Source: Gemmatimonadota bacterium
GTDB taxonomy: Bacteria > Gemmatimonadota > Gemmatimonadetes > Gemmatimonadales > GWC2-71-9
Assembly (NCBI GenBank): GCA_029862935.1
Contig: JAOTWK010000115.1
Coordinates: 1-9,246 of the forward strand
DNA: 9,246 bases
Direction of reading: 5' to 3'
This document shows positions 1 through 6,606 of the stretch, piece by piece (position 1 is the first letter of the stretch; every line of letters begins with the position of its first letter). The position numbers and the translations under genes were made by a program. Under the pieces are notes generated by a model. The model was not told where the DNA came from. It ran no database searches and saw only the letters and a program-made list of their open reading frames with translations.

Positions 1-2
1 GC

Positions 3-1700
3 CGTTTCAACCGCACGGTGACCATCGTAGTTGCCGCGCTCATGATTCCGACGGCGCTCATTGCGCAACGGTATGACCTTCTGATCACCGGTGGACGCGT
101 CATGGACGGCACGGGGAATCCGTGGCGCTATGCCGACGTGGCGCTGCGAGGTGATCGTATCGTGGCGGTGGGAAATCTCTCGGATGCCTCGGCGGACAGA
201 GTCATCGATGCCCGTGGCAAGGTCGTGGCGCCCGGGTTCATCGACATTCACTCCCACGCGGACGGCACCAACTACGGGTCGCGCGGTCTCCGGTCGACGG
301 ATCGCAAGCGTCGCGCGGCACCGAACCTCGTGACGCAAGGCATCACGACCGTCGTGGTGAACCAGGACGGGCGCTCGCCACCATCGATTGCGGACCAGAC
401 GGCGGAGCTCGAGCGATTGGGGATCGGACTCAACGCGGTGCTGCTGGTGGGACATGGGGCCGTGCGGCGACAAGTGCTGGGCGAGGACCATGAACGCGCA
501 TCAGCGCCGGCGGAGATCCAACGCATGCGTGATCTCGTGCGCCAGGCCATGCTGGACGGCGCGTGGGGGATGTCCGCCGGCCTCGAATACGTGCCGGGTC
601 GGTGGAGCACTACGGACGAGGTCGTCGCCATGGTCGAGGAGATCGTCCCGTTCGGCGGCGTCTACATCTCCCATGAGCGGAGTGAAGGCGCGGACCCGAT
701 GTGGTACTGGCCCAGTCAGTATGCGGGCCGGCCCCCATCGTTGATCGACGCGGTTCGTGAAACGATCGAGATCGGCGAGCGCACCGGAGCGACGGTCGTG
801 GCATCCCACATCAAAGCGAAGGGTGCCAACTACTGGGGTACGAGCGCAGTCGTCATCCGGCTGATCGAGGAAGCACGCCAGCGTGGGGTGTCGGTGTACG
901 CCGATCAGTATCCCTACAACACGACGGGAAGCGACGGCAGTACCGTGCTGATCCCGCGCTGGATCGTGACCTCGGAGCAGGTCGGTGACGATCGGGACTT
1001 CTCGGCCTCGCTGCGCACCGTCTTGGCCGATGACTCACTCGCGACGCTGCTCCGTGCGGATATCGCGCACGAAATCCAGCGCCGCGGCGGTCCCGAGAAC
1101 ATCCTCGTGATGGAGTACCGTCGTCGCGGCGCCGTTGGGAAGAGCCTTGCCGAACTCGCCACCGCACGCGACATCACCCCCGTCGATATGGCGATCGTGT
1201 TGCAGTTGGAAGGCGATCGCCGACAACCTGGTGGCGGGGCGCTCCGAGGCTTCTCCCTTTCCGAACACGATATCGAACCGTACGCGGCTCAGGAGTGGAC
1301 CGCCACCGCGACGGACGGATGGGTCAGCCTGCCCGAAGACGGGCTCACCCACGCTCGCGTCTACGGCACGTTCCCGCGCAAGATCCGGCGCTACGCGCTC
1401 GAGCGAGGCGTGTTGTCAGTGGAGGCGGCCGTGCGGTCGGCGACGTCGCTCCCGGCAGCCATCATAGGGTTCGCCGACCGTGGGTTGGTGCACGAGGGGT
1501 ACATGGCGGATGTGGTCGTGTTCGATCTGAACGAGGTGCGGGACAATGCGACGTTCTTCGAGCCGCATCAGTATTCCAGCGGCATCGAATACGTGATCGT
1601 CGGTGGGAAGTTCGCGGTCGATCAAGGAAAGCCGACGGGAGAGCTCATCGGTCGCGTGCTCACGCGCGACGAGGCAGCAAAAGCTGCCACCGGTGGGTAA
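3..1700 (+). CDS. Exported D-aminoacylase-type amidohydrolase (N-acyl-D-amino-acid deacylase family), 5' end outside window
   Basis: This is a metal-dependent amidohydrolase expected to remove N-acyl groups from D-amino acids or related D-peptide substrates in the periplasm. The first in-frame start is GTG at 18, but the frame is open to the window edge. The residues before it (RFNRT) give a basic n-region to the hydrophobic stretch ending ALIAQ, so the true start is probably upstream. Counting from the GTG, I see the amidohydrolase N-terminal beta segment (DLLITGGRVMDGTGNPW, 20-36), the metal-binding HSH (78-80), His219 in YISHERSEG, His264 in ASHIKAKG, the YPYNTTGS segment (298-305) and Asp433 in ATDGW. 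These match the D-aminoacylase subfamily in order and spacing. The GNCG loop, whose Cys is a zinc ligand in characterised enzymes, reads NQDG (115-118), putting Asp at that position. The length of about 560 residues is normal. The next gene starts 26 nt downstream, so the two are probably co-transcribed. Family assignment is strong; the exact substrate is unknown. Confidence 0.93.
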   Translation, partial: RFNRTVTIVVAALMIPTALIAQRYDLLITGGRVMDGTGNPWRYADVALRGDRIVAVGNLSDASADRVIDARGKVVAPGFIDIHSHADGTNYGSRGLRSTDRKRRAAPNLVTQGITTVVVNQDGRSPPSIADQTAELERLGIGLNAVLLVGHGAVRRQVLGEDHERASAPAEIQRMRDLVRQAMLDGAWGMSAGLEYVPGRWSTTDEVVAMVEEIVPFGGVYISHERSEGADPMWYWPSQYAGRPPSLIDAVRETIEIGERTGATVVASHIKAKGANYWGTSAVVIRLIEEARQRGVSVYADQYPYNTTGSDGSTVLIPRWIVTSEQVGDDRDFSASLRTVLADDSLATLLRADIAHEIQRRGGPENILVMEYRRRGAVGKSLAELATARDITPVDMAIVLQLEGDRRQPGGGALRGFSLSEHDIEPYAAQEWTATATDGWVSLPEDGLTHARVYGTFPRKIRRYALERGVLSVEAAVRSATSLPAAIIGFADRGLVHEGYMADVVVFDLNEVRDNATFFEPHQYSSGIEYVIVGGKFAVDQGKPTGELIGRVLTRDEAAKAATGG

Positions 1701-1726
1701 CCGCGTATGACCGTGAGGGGGTAGCA

Positions 1727-2824
1727 ATGATGCCGTCACGAAGCATGCGAAGAGTGGTGCTCCTCTCGAGCGCCTGCGTTGTGGGACCAAGCGCTCTCGG
1801 CGCGCAGGTCCACGGTGTCGAAACCGAAGCGATCGGTGCGGCGCGCTCCGCCGTCCAGAGCTTCATGGAGACGCATACGGTTCCGGGAATCTCGGTGGCC
1901 GTCGCAATTGACACGCACATCGTCTGGTCACAGGGATTTGGCTATGCGGATCTCCGTGATAGTACTCCGGTCTCAGCGGAAACCCAATTTCGCGTGGGAA
2001 GCATCTCGATGGCGCTGACGGCGGCGGGGGTGGGACTCCTGCTCGAGCGCCAGCAGCTGTCTCTTAGCACACCGATCCGGAGGTACGTACCGGCGTTCCC
2101 TCATAAGCGACACGATATCGCGGTGGGGCAGGTGGCCGGGCACATGGGCGGCATCCGGCATTATCGAGGCGAGGAGTTCTACAGCACGCGCCACTACAAC
2201 AGCATCGCCGAAGGATTGGAGATCTTTGCGCGGGACAGTCTGGAATACGAGCCGGGAACGCGGTTCTCGTTCTCCAGCTACGGGTGGAACTTGTTGAGCG
2301 CCGCGATCGAGTCAGTGGCCAAGCAGGATTTCCTTGTCTTCATGCAACGCGAGGTGTTCGACGCGCTCGGCCTCAGGGGGACACAGGCCGACCACGTCGA
2401 CGTCGACTTTCCGAATCGAACGCGGTTCTATCAGCTGAACGACGCCCAAGTGATCGAAGAGGCCCCATTCGTCGACAATTCCTATAAGTGGGCCAGTGGC
2501 GGCTTTCTCTCGACGCCGAACGATCTCGTGCGATTCGGGTTGGCGCACCTTGGATCCGATTTCCTGAGCCCCAAGACGGTCAAGCGTCTCTGGACGTCGC
2601 AGCGGACGAATGACGGGGTGGAAACCGGATACGGAATCGGTTGGTGGGTTGGCCGCGACGCCGACGGACGTCGGGTGGTGAGCCACACCGGGAGTTCCGT
2701 GGGTGGCCGCGCGATCCTGTTGATCTACCCGGATGATCGGGTTGTGGTCGCGGTGTTGGCCAACCGCAGCGGCGTACGGTTCCGCGGGCTGCCGCAGGAG
2801 ATCGCCGAAGCGTTCATTCAGTGA
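1727..2824 (+). CDS. Exported LACTB-like beta-lactamase/PBP-fold protein lacking catalytic Lys and Tyr
   Basis: The 365-residue protein has a signal peptide (RR near the start, cleavage near LGAQ, residues 24-27) and a serine beta-lactamase-like fold. Closest in pattern is the LACTB group: GIRHY (142-146), VDNSYKWASGGFLST (249-263), HTG (320-322). The open frame runs back to 1295, but the ATG pair at 1727/1730 is chosen because GAGGGGG (about 1714-1720) precedes it and the signal peptide begins there. The SxxK motif reads SISM (92-95), so the general-base Lys is Met. The segment aligned with LACTB YST reads FSS (182-184), so the Tyr is Phe. The nucleophile Ser92 and HTG remain. Each change is one base away from the canonical codon (ATG versus AAG, TTC versus TAC). 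The protein may be a non-catalytic binder or may use altered chemistry. Pairing with a D-aminoacylase gene suggests a role around D-amino-acid peptides or murein, which is inference. Confidence 0.9.
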   Translation: MMPSRSMRRVVLLSSACVVGPSALGAQVHGVETEAIGAARSAVQSFMETHTVPGISVAVAIDTHIVWSQGFGYADLRDSTPVSAETQFRVGSISMALTAAGVGLLLERQQLSLSTPIRRYVPAFPHKRHDIAVGQVAGHMGGIRHYRGEEFYSTRHYNSIAEGLEIFARDSLEYEPGTRFSFSSYGWNLLSAAIESVAKQDFLVFMQREVFDALGLRGTQADHVDVDFPNRTRFYQLNDAQVIEEAPFVDNSYKWASGGFLSTPNDLVRFGLAHLGSDFLSPKTVKRLWTSQRTNDGVETGYGIGWWVGRDADGRRVVSHTGSSVGGRAILLIYPDDRVVVAVLANRSGVRFRGLPQEIAEAFIQ

Positions 2825-2917
2825 GTACGAAGTCTTTCTGCTCTTGTCTCTCTACCCGGGCGCTTGACGGGTTATCGAGGTCTCGAAGGTGTGTTGCCCA
2901 CTCACCTCTTAGCGTTT

Positions 2918-2926
2918 GAGGAGGAG
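2918..2926 (+). promoter_or_regulatory. Strong Shine-Dalgarno sequence for the small membrane protein
   Basis: GAGGAGGAG contains a full AGGAGG (2919-2924), 7 nt before the ATG at 2932. It is the best ribosome-binding site in the window and is the main reason for accepting the short downstream frame as a gene. Confidence 0.75.
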
Positions 2927-2931
2927 ATATC

Positions 2932-3165
2932 ATGGGGCCGATCGATCCGGACCTGTTTGTGATCTTCCCGAGCATCATCGTGATCACGGCTCTGATCCTC
3001 CGTTTCAGGCTCAAGAATAAGGAGCTGGAGACTCGAGGCAGCAATGCTGAGTTGGGACCGGTGGTCGATGCGCTGCGTGAGCGGGGTCTTGAGAGCGCAT
3101 GTGACGCGCCGGCGGTAGGCGAGGTGGGCGAATGCACAAGCTCGCGGCTCAGGGAGGCGACGTGA
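2932..3165 (+). CDS. Small single-helix membrane protein, unknown function
   Basis: A 77-residue protein not recognised as a named family. Residues 9-25 form one hydrophobic helix (FVIFPSIIVITALILRF). Basic residues follow at once (RLKNK), predicting a short N-terminus outside and a roughly 50-residue polar tail in the cytoplasm. The tail has two cysteines (57 and 68) and no visible domain. Evidence that it is a gene is the excellent ribosome-binding site 7 nt before the ATG and the stop codon, which overlaps the next gene's GTG start as GTGA (3162-3165), the arrangement of translationally coupled genes. The gap from the preceding gene is 107 nt, enough for a promoter, though I see no convincing one. 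The extreme C-terminus looks compositionally random, so the functional part is probably the helix and adjacent tail. Confidence 0.7.
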   Translation: MGPIDPDLFVIFPSIIVITALILRFRLKNKELETRGSNAELGPVVDALRERGLESACDAPAVGEVGECTSSRLREAT

Positions 3166-4337
3166 TACGGGTGTCCGACGTGACGTGTTTGGTGACCGTG
3201 CTTATCGGCGCGCTGGTGCTGGCGCGCCCGCTCCCGTCACAAGAGACGCTGGCGATCGAGCGCGAGTTCATCCTGCCCACGCCTGGGCTCGGCGTGGCGA
3301 ACGCGATCGTCGCGCTCGAGGGAGGCGGGCTCGTTGCTGTGGGATACGCCGATCTCGGGCCTGGCAAGGGAAACGACGTGGTGCTTGTCCGATTCGATGC
3401 GGCTGGCGATACCGTGTGGACTCGGTCATACGGCGGACCGCGGGCGGATTTCGGTTGGGACGTCGTCGAGGGCGACGGCGGGTTGTACATCGCGGGGTTC
3501 ACCGAGGCGCCGACGGAAGGCCGGGAAGATGTGCTCGTGATGCGCCTCGGGGCTGCGGGCGAGCCGCGGTGGGAGCGCACGTTCGGAGAGGTCGGACGTG
3601 ACCGCGCCTGGTCGGCCACCCTCGCCCCGGATGGCGGCATCGTGGTCGCCGCGGAGAGCGAGGACATGGGTCGTGGAGGGCGCGACGCCTACGTGATGCA
3701 CGTTGGCGACGACGGGGCGGTACGCTGGGCGCGCCGGGTGGAGGCCCCGGGAGATCAGCGCGTGTATCACATCGCGCGGACGAGTGACGGCGCGTTTGTC
3801 GTCACGGGCACCACGGGCAGCAATGGCGACGCCCCGCGCGACGCGTACGTGGTCCGGCTGAATGCTGCGGGAGAAGTCGAGTGGACGCGCTCGTTTGGTG
3901 GGCCCCTGGACGATGTGGGTCACGGGGTACTCGCGTTAGACGGGGGCGACGTACTCATCACCGGCTACGGGGCGACGCGTTCGAACGGTGGCACCGATGT
4001 GTATCTGCTCCACCTCGACCAATTGGGAGACCCCCGTTTCTGGGAGCACCATGGTGGGGCCGACAGCGACCGCGCCATGATGAGTGCTGTGGGACCGGGC
4101 GGCGGCTATGTGAGTGTCGGGTTTTCGATTGGACCAGCCGGGTCGGACATCGTCGTCTTGGAAAGTGATGCGGCCGGCCATGAACGAAGTTGGACGGCGT
4201 TCCCGCGACCGGGTGACGATCGCGGCGTCATGATTCTTGCGCGGCCGACCGGCGGGTACGTCCTTGCTGGGATGCTGGGCCGTTCGCGCTCGTCCCCTGG
4301 CAGGTTCGCGGTGTGGTGGCTGACCAGCCGGTACTAG
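3162..4337 (+). CDS. Exported seven-repeat beta-propeller-like protein
   Basis: A 391-residue protein from GTG 3162. An ATG at 3132 is in frame, but the GTG is preferred because AGGGAGG (3151-3157) precedes it, it overlaps the upstream stop as GTGA, and the signal peptide then begins properly (MIRVSDVTCLVTVLIGALVL). The mature part is built of about seven units of roughly 51 residues. Strongest anchors are DVVLVRFDAAGDTVW (72-86), DVLVMRLGAAGEPRW (123-137), DAYVMHVGDDGAVRW (175-189), DAYVVRLNAAGEVEW (227-241), DVYLLHLDQLGDPRF (279-293) and a weaker DIVVLESDAAG (329-339). Each is followed by a conserved GG…D segment and a GG-hydrophobic-G strand. This periodicity is typical of secreted beta-propellers. 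No catalytic residues are evident; a binding or scaffold role outside the inner membrane is likely. It is probably translated together with the small membrane protein. Confidence 0.85.
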   Translation: MIRVSDVTCLVTVLIGALVLARPLPSQETLAIEREFILPTPGLGVANAIVALEGGGLVAVGYADLGPGKGNDVVLVRFDAAGDTVWTRSYGGPRADFGWDVVEGDGGLYIAGFTEAPTEGREDVLVMRLGAAGEPRWERTFGEVGRDRAWSATLAPDGGIVVAAESEDMGRGGRDAYVMHVGDDGAVRWARRVEAPGDQRVYHIARTSDGAFVVTGTTGSNGDAPRDAYVVRLNAAGEVEWTRSFGGPLDDVGHGVLALDGGDVLITGYGATRSNGGTDVYLLHLDQLGDPRFWEHHGGADSDRAMMSAVGPGGGYVSVGFSIGPAGSDIVVLESDAAGHERSWTAFPRPGDDRGVMILARPTGGYVLAGMLGRSRSSPGRFAVWWLTSRY

Positions 4338-4417
4338 ACGTCTGCTTCTCACGGGGCCGCCGCTGCCACCAAAGCCCTACTCCACCCTCAGACATTACTC
4401 GCCCGTCGTGTCCGCGT

Positions 4418-4424
4418 GTTAGGC
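4418..4424 (-). other. Orphan attC R''-like box (GCCTAAC on the minus strand)
   Basis: On the minus strand the heptamer GCCTAAC contains the TAA of the gene remnant that ends here. This is the arrangement seen in integron cassettes, and it is also seen in this window at 9088-9094. No matching GTTRRRY partner or complementary arm is recognisable in the roughly 80 nt between it and the stop of the plus-strand gene at 4337. The rest of the site is therefore lost or unrecognisable. Confidence 0.4.
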
Positions 4425-4601
4425 GGCTGGTTCCCACGTACCAGTGACTCCTCTATGCTCAAACTCGGCTCGCCGTTTCGCATCCTCCAAGCTGCGGTGC
4501 CGAGTATCCGTGACCGGACCCTATGCTTCGTCGCAATAGAAGAGGAAGTACGCGTCTCCGTCCTGACAGAACGCCAAAGCGCTCGCCGGCCCTGTGGCGA
4601 T
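4419..4601 (-). pseudogene. Remnant of a small cassette-type gene with an in-frame stop and missing 5' end
   Basis: Reading the minus strand from 4601, the frame gives ALAFCQDGDAYFLFYCDEA, then TAG (4523-4521), then GPVTDTRHRSLEDAKRR and on to GVTGTWEPAA, with TAA at 4421-4419. The two halves are in the same frame on either side of the TAG and read like one compact protein, so a TGG-to-TAG nonsense change (Trp in DEA-W-GPV) is the simplest explanation. From memory it resembles short conserved hypothetical proteins with a FYCD…TDT.H.SLEDAK..AEFE pattern, but I cannot name a family. The 5' end is missing: an upstream in-frame TAG (4604-4602) and a perfect inverted repeat begin where coding sense ends, and there is no in-frame ATG. 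The terminal TAA lies in GCCTAAC, as for an integron cassette gene. The opposite-strand frame here has no supporting features. Confidence 0.55.
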
Positions 4602-4603
4602 CT

Positions 4604-4643
4604 ATCACTGTGACTGCCAGTAGCTGCCAGTACTCACAGTGAT
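4604..4643. repeat. 10-bp perfect inverted repeat with a duplicated 9-mer in its loop
   Basis: ATCACTGTGA (4604-4613) and TCACAGTGAT (4634-4643) are exact reverse complements. The 20-nt loop is CTGCCAGTA twice (4614-4622 and 4624-4632), each copy followed by one base. The element sits at the broken 5' end of the remnant at 4419-4601 and about 150 nt before the next gene. It lacks a T tract, so it is not a classic terminator. It could be an operator, a small hairpin element or an excision scar. Confidence 0.6.
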
Positions 4644-4656
4644 CTCTCGTTGCACC

Positions 4657-4690
4657 TAGCTAAGAGCCTAATAGCCAAATAGCCGATAGC
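4657..4690 (+). repeat. AT-rich TAGC/ATAGCC micro-repeat
   Basis: TAGCTAA (4657-4663) is followed by TAATAGCC (4669-4676), AAATAGCC (4677-4684) and GATAGC (4685-4690), an 8-nt periodic run in otherwise GC-rich DNA. A related block, TAGCTAAATAGCC, occurs at 6781-6793 just before the DUF1499 gene. The remaining DNA from 4691 to 4773 shows nothing I can identify. Confidence 0.4.
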
Positions 4691-4773
4691 TGTTTACACC
4701 CTCTGCGCCACGCCGTAATATGGCCACTGATCAGGACCGAGCGTCGGAACCACAACACAGTGTCCGATCGCGT

Positions 4774-4781
4774 GGGGAGGG
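4774..4781 (+). promoter_or_regulatory. Shine-Dalgarno sequence that favours an out-of-frame ATG
   Basis: GGGGAGGG lies 6 nt before ATG 4788, an ideal distance, and 8 nt before the in-frame GTG 4790 that overlaps it. The ATG is one base out of frame with the long downstream coding region, which bears on the suspected frameshift in that gene. Confidence 0.6.
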
Positions 4782-4789
4782 ATCATCAT

Positions 4790-5386
4790 GTGTGCCCCAA
4801 TGCTCCGTTGGTGCCGGCGGCATTCGCACTGGCTCTGGCCGTGCCGGCCGATGCGCAGGACGTCTGGCGCGCCTACCAGTTCCGTGACAATGAAGAGTTC
4901 CGTTACGACCTCAAGCAGACCGAGAATGGAGCGGTAACGACCGGGTTCTATCTGCTCTCGGTGCAGCCGGCCGGGGCCGGCCGTATGCAACTGGCGATCC
5001 AGGGTAAGCTTGCCGACACGGAGTGTTCCGGCAGCGCGACCGTTGAGCGCGGGTCGGCGAGCCCGTACCAGTTGTCGACCGGCTGTCAGATGCTGGCCCC
5101 GGTCCTCGTAGGGGCGTTCATGCCGATGTCCACGTGGTTCATGAACCGACCACTCGTGCCGGGCGACACGTGGGATGTCGGCCACAAAGGCGAGTCGGTT
5201 TCATTCAGGGTGAATGGCGCCTGCACGCATGCCGGCCAAGCCGGCCGGCGGGTCGAGGTGAGGCACAACAACGAGGTCCGGCTCAAGGCCTGTTTGGCAC
5301 CCGATATAAGACTGCCGCTCGCCGTGTTTTGGAGCGAGGAAGGTGACGATCCCATCGAGATCGAGCTGGTGGGGTATCAACGGTAA
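4790..5386 (+). CDS. Exported four-cysteine protein of unknown function; start region possibly frameshifted
   Basis: I do not recognise the family. From GTG 4790 the product has 198 residues: a hydrophobic stretch (LVPAAFALALAVPADAQ), then a mature part of about 175 residues that looks beta-rich. It has four cysteines, in TECSG, STGCQ, GACTH and LKACL, which could form two disulfides in the periplasm. The frame is open back to GTG 4760, which has no ribosome-binding site. GTG 4790 has one but leaves no basic residue before the hydrophobic core. The overlapping frame from ATG 4788 or 4800 supplies exactly that (MCAPMLR), and one extra base near 4807 would join it to LVPAAFALAL. The start is therefore uncertain: either a real frameshift or a sequence error. 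The next gene follows after 53 nt on the same strand. Confidence 0.75.
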   Translation: MCPNAPLVPAAFALALAVPADAQDVWRAYQFRDNEEFRYDLKQTENGAVTTGFYLLSVQPAGAGRMQLAIQGKLADTECSGSATVERGSASPYQLSTGCQMLAPVLVGAFMPMSTWFMNRPLVPGDTWDVGHKGESVSFRVNGACTHAGQAGRRVEVRHNNEVRLKACLAPDIRLPLAVFWSEEGDDPIEIELVGYQR

Positions 5387-5439
5387 CTACGGCTGCTTGC
5401 CACCGATCGAGGTCGCGGTCTAAGCGAGGTACTGACGCC

Positions 5440-6420
5440 ATGAAACGCTCAAGAGTCGGAGGCCTGGGCCTGGCCGGTATGGTGCTGGGTCTGATCGTTC
5501 TCGCAATGCCGCCGGCGGTGGGGCAGGCTAGTGCGGTCTCGGATCGCGACTGCACTGCCCTCGAAGCCTATCGTGCGGCGCTGGCGCGACCCGAGGTGCG
5601 AACGGCCAGCCGGACCGAGATCCGTCGTCAGCTGAGGGCCAATCCACCGGTCGCACTGCTCGAGGGATACTGGGTGAGTCCGGTCGACCTGCACCATGTG
5701 CTGGAGGTTGCGGCCGGTCTGGAGCCCGACGGAACCCATCGGCTGGTCGCCTTCGCGTTCACAACCGGATGGCTGCGGGACCGCATTCCGCTGCCCTATG
5801 TGGGCGATTTTCATGGGCATGGTGCCCCCGGCGCGGGAGCGTCCCCACCGGAAATCGTCCTCGTGCCGGTGAGGGAACCCAGCGACATCGTCCTCGAGTA
5901 CCTGCCTCCACCCCCTGGTCCGGGCGAGACCGAGTGCTACTACTTCTGCGGCGATCCGGCTCAATGGGATTTTGACGGGGACGGTACGGTCAACTCGGCG
6001 GATCCCGACGACGACGATGACGGGGTGCCGGACCGCCGCGATGCGTATCCCTACTGGCCGCCGAAGAGCAGCTGTGATTGCGGCGAGCGAGATTTCGTCG
6101 GGTTCATGGAAAAATTCTCGTCCCAGATCACCGAACTGGTGCTGGCAGCTCATGACCGGCTTGGCCGCGGGGTGGATGAAGAACCAGCAGTGAGCCTGGC
6201 CGCGGTGGGTGACGATCAGGCTGCGATTCGGTTGTTACTACCGGATGGCGGCGATCGGTGTCGCCAGGAAGACCTCGGCTGCCTCGATGCAAGCGCACCC
6301 GGAGTTCGCTATGTGAGCAAGGACCCGGAGGCCTGTGCGATAATCCGGTACACGTGTGAGAAGGGCAGCTTGGGATTCTCCAACGCGTGCGGCTGCGGGT
6401 GCGTGAGGAGTGAGAAGTAA
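5440..6420 (+). CDS. Exported protein with Asp-rich calcium-type repeat and Cys-rich C-terminus
   Basis: A 326-residue protein starting at ATG 5440, 9 nt after GAGGT (5426-5430). It begins with MKRSR and a hydrophobic segment (residues 9-23), then PPAVGQASA, giving a good signal peptide with cleavage near 28-32. Residues about 38-155 form an unrecognised domain. Residues 177-201 read DFDGDGTVNSADPD followed by DDDDGVPDRRD, the D-x-D-x-DG and DxDDDG spacing of thrombospondin-type-3-like calcium-binding repeats. Flanking cysteines lie at 166, 170, 212 and 214. The C-terminus (CAIIRYTC, 299-306, and FSNACGCGC, 313-321) is a compact Cys cluster similar in style to disulfide-rich tails of secreted myxobacterial proteins, recalled only as a pattern. 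An extracellular, calcium-stabilised, disulfide-bonded protein is likely; its function is unknown. It probably shares a transcript with the gene 53 nt upstream. Confidence 0.85.
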   Translation: MKRSRVGGLGLAGMVLGLIVLAMPPAVGQASAVSDRDCTALEAYRAALARPEVRTASRTEIRRQLRANPPVALLEGYWVSPVDLHHVLEVAAGLEPDGTHRLVAFAFTTGWLRDRIPLPYVGDFHGHGAPGAGASPPEIVLVPVREPSDIVLEYLPPPPGPGETECYYFCGDPAQWDFDGDGTVNSADPDDDDDGVPDRRDAYPYWPPKSSCDCGERDFVGFMEKFSSQITELVLAAHDRLGRGVDEEPAVSLAAVGDDQAAIRLLLPDGGDRCRQEDLGCLDASAPGVRYVSKDPEACAIIRYTCEKGSLGFSNACGCGCVRSEK

Positions 6421-6532
6421 TGAGGCGGGAAGGCGGTAGGGGAGAAGTGTCTCACCGTCTACAGCGCGGCTAGCGGGAACGATATCGACGTTGGGCCAAG
6501 TCTTGTAGTAAGCGTGACTGCCTGGCCACTCC

Positions 6533-6558
6533 GGCGAGCACCAGTTCGGTGCTCCGCC
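6533..6558. repeat. Stable hairpin, possible terminator of the upstream gene pair
   Basis: GAGCACC (6536-6542) and GGTGCTC (6548-6554) pair perfectly around the loop AGTTC. GGC (6533-6535) pairs with GCC (6556-6558) across a one-base bulge. There is no T run after it, so intrinsic termination is not assured. Confidence 0.5.
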
Positions 6559-6606
6559 AAGAGTCGCGGCCGCCGTTCACCATCCCTCCGTTCCTGACGC
6601 CCCTTT

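Noticed and set aside
1295..1726. The beta-lactamase-like frame is open far upstream, giving a possible 509-residue protein.
   Set aside because: The extra 144 codons overlap the amidohydrolase gene, are Arg-rich shadow sequence, and would bury an evident signal peptide and ribosome-binding site at 1727.
2876..2887. Palindrome TCGAGGTCTCGA in the gap before the small membrane gene, considered as an operator.
   Set aside because: Five-base arms of this composition are common by chance in GC-rich DNA and nothing else supports a regulatory site there.
4416..4613. A 65-residue plus-strand open frame.
   Set aside because: It has no ribosome-binding site or motif, and the minus strand of the same DNA carries protein-like sequence ending in an attC-type box.
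5449..6153. A 234-residue open frame on the minus strand.
   Set aside because: It lies wholly opposite the calcium-repeat protein, which has a signal peptide, ribosome-binding site and clear motifs; the minus frame has none and is typical of GC-rich antisense frames.
6490..6496. GTTGGGC, matching the attC R' consensus GTTRRRY.
   Set aside because: There is no RYYYAAC partner or complementary arm between it and the upstream stop codon, so it is likely chance.
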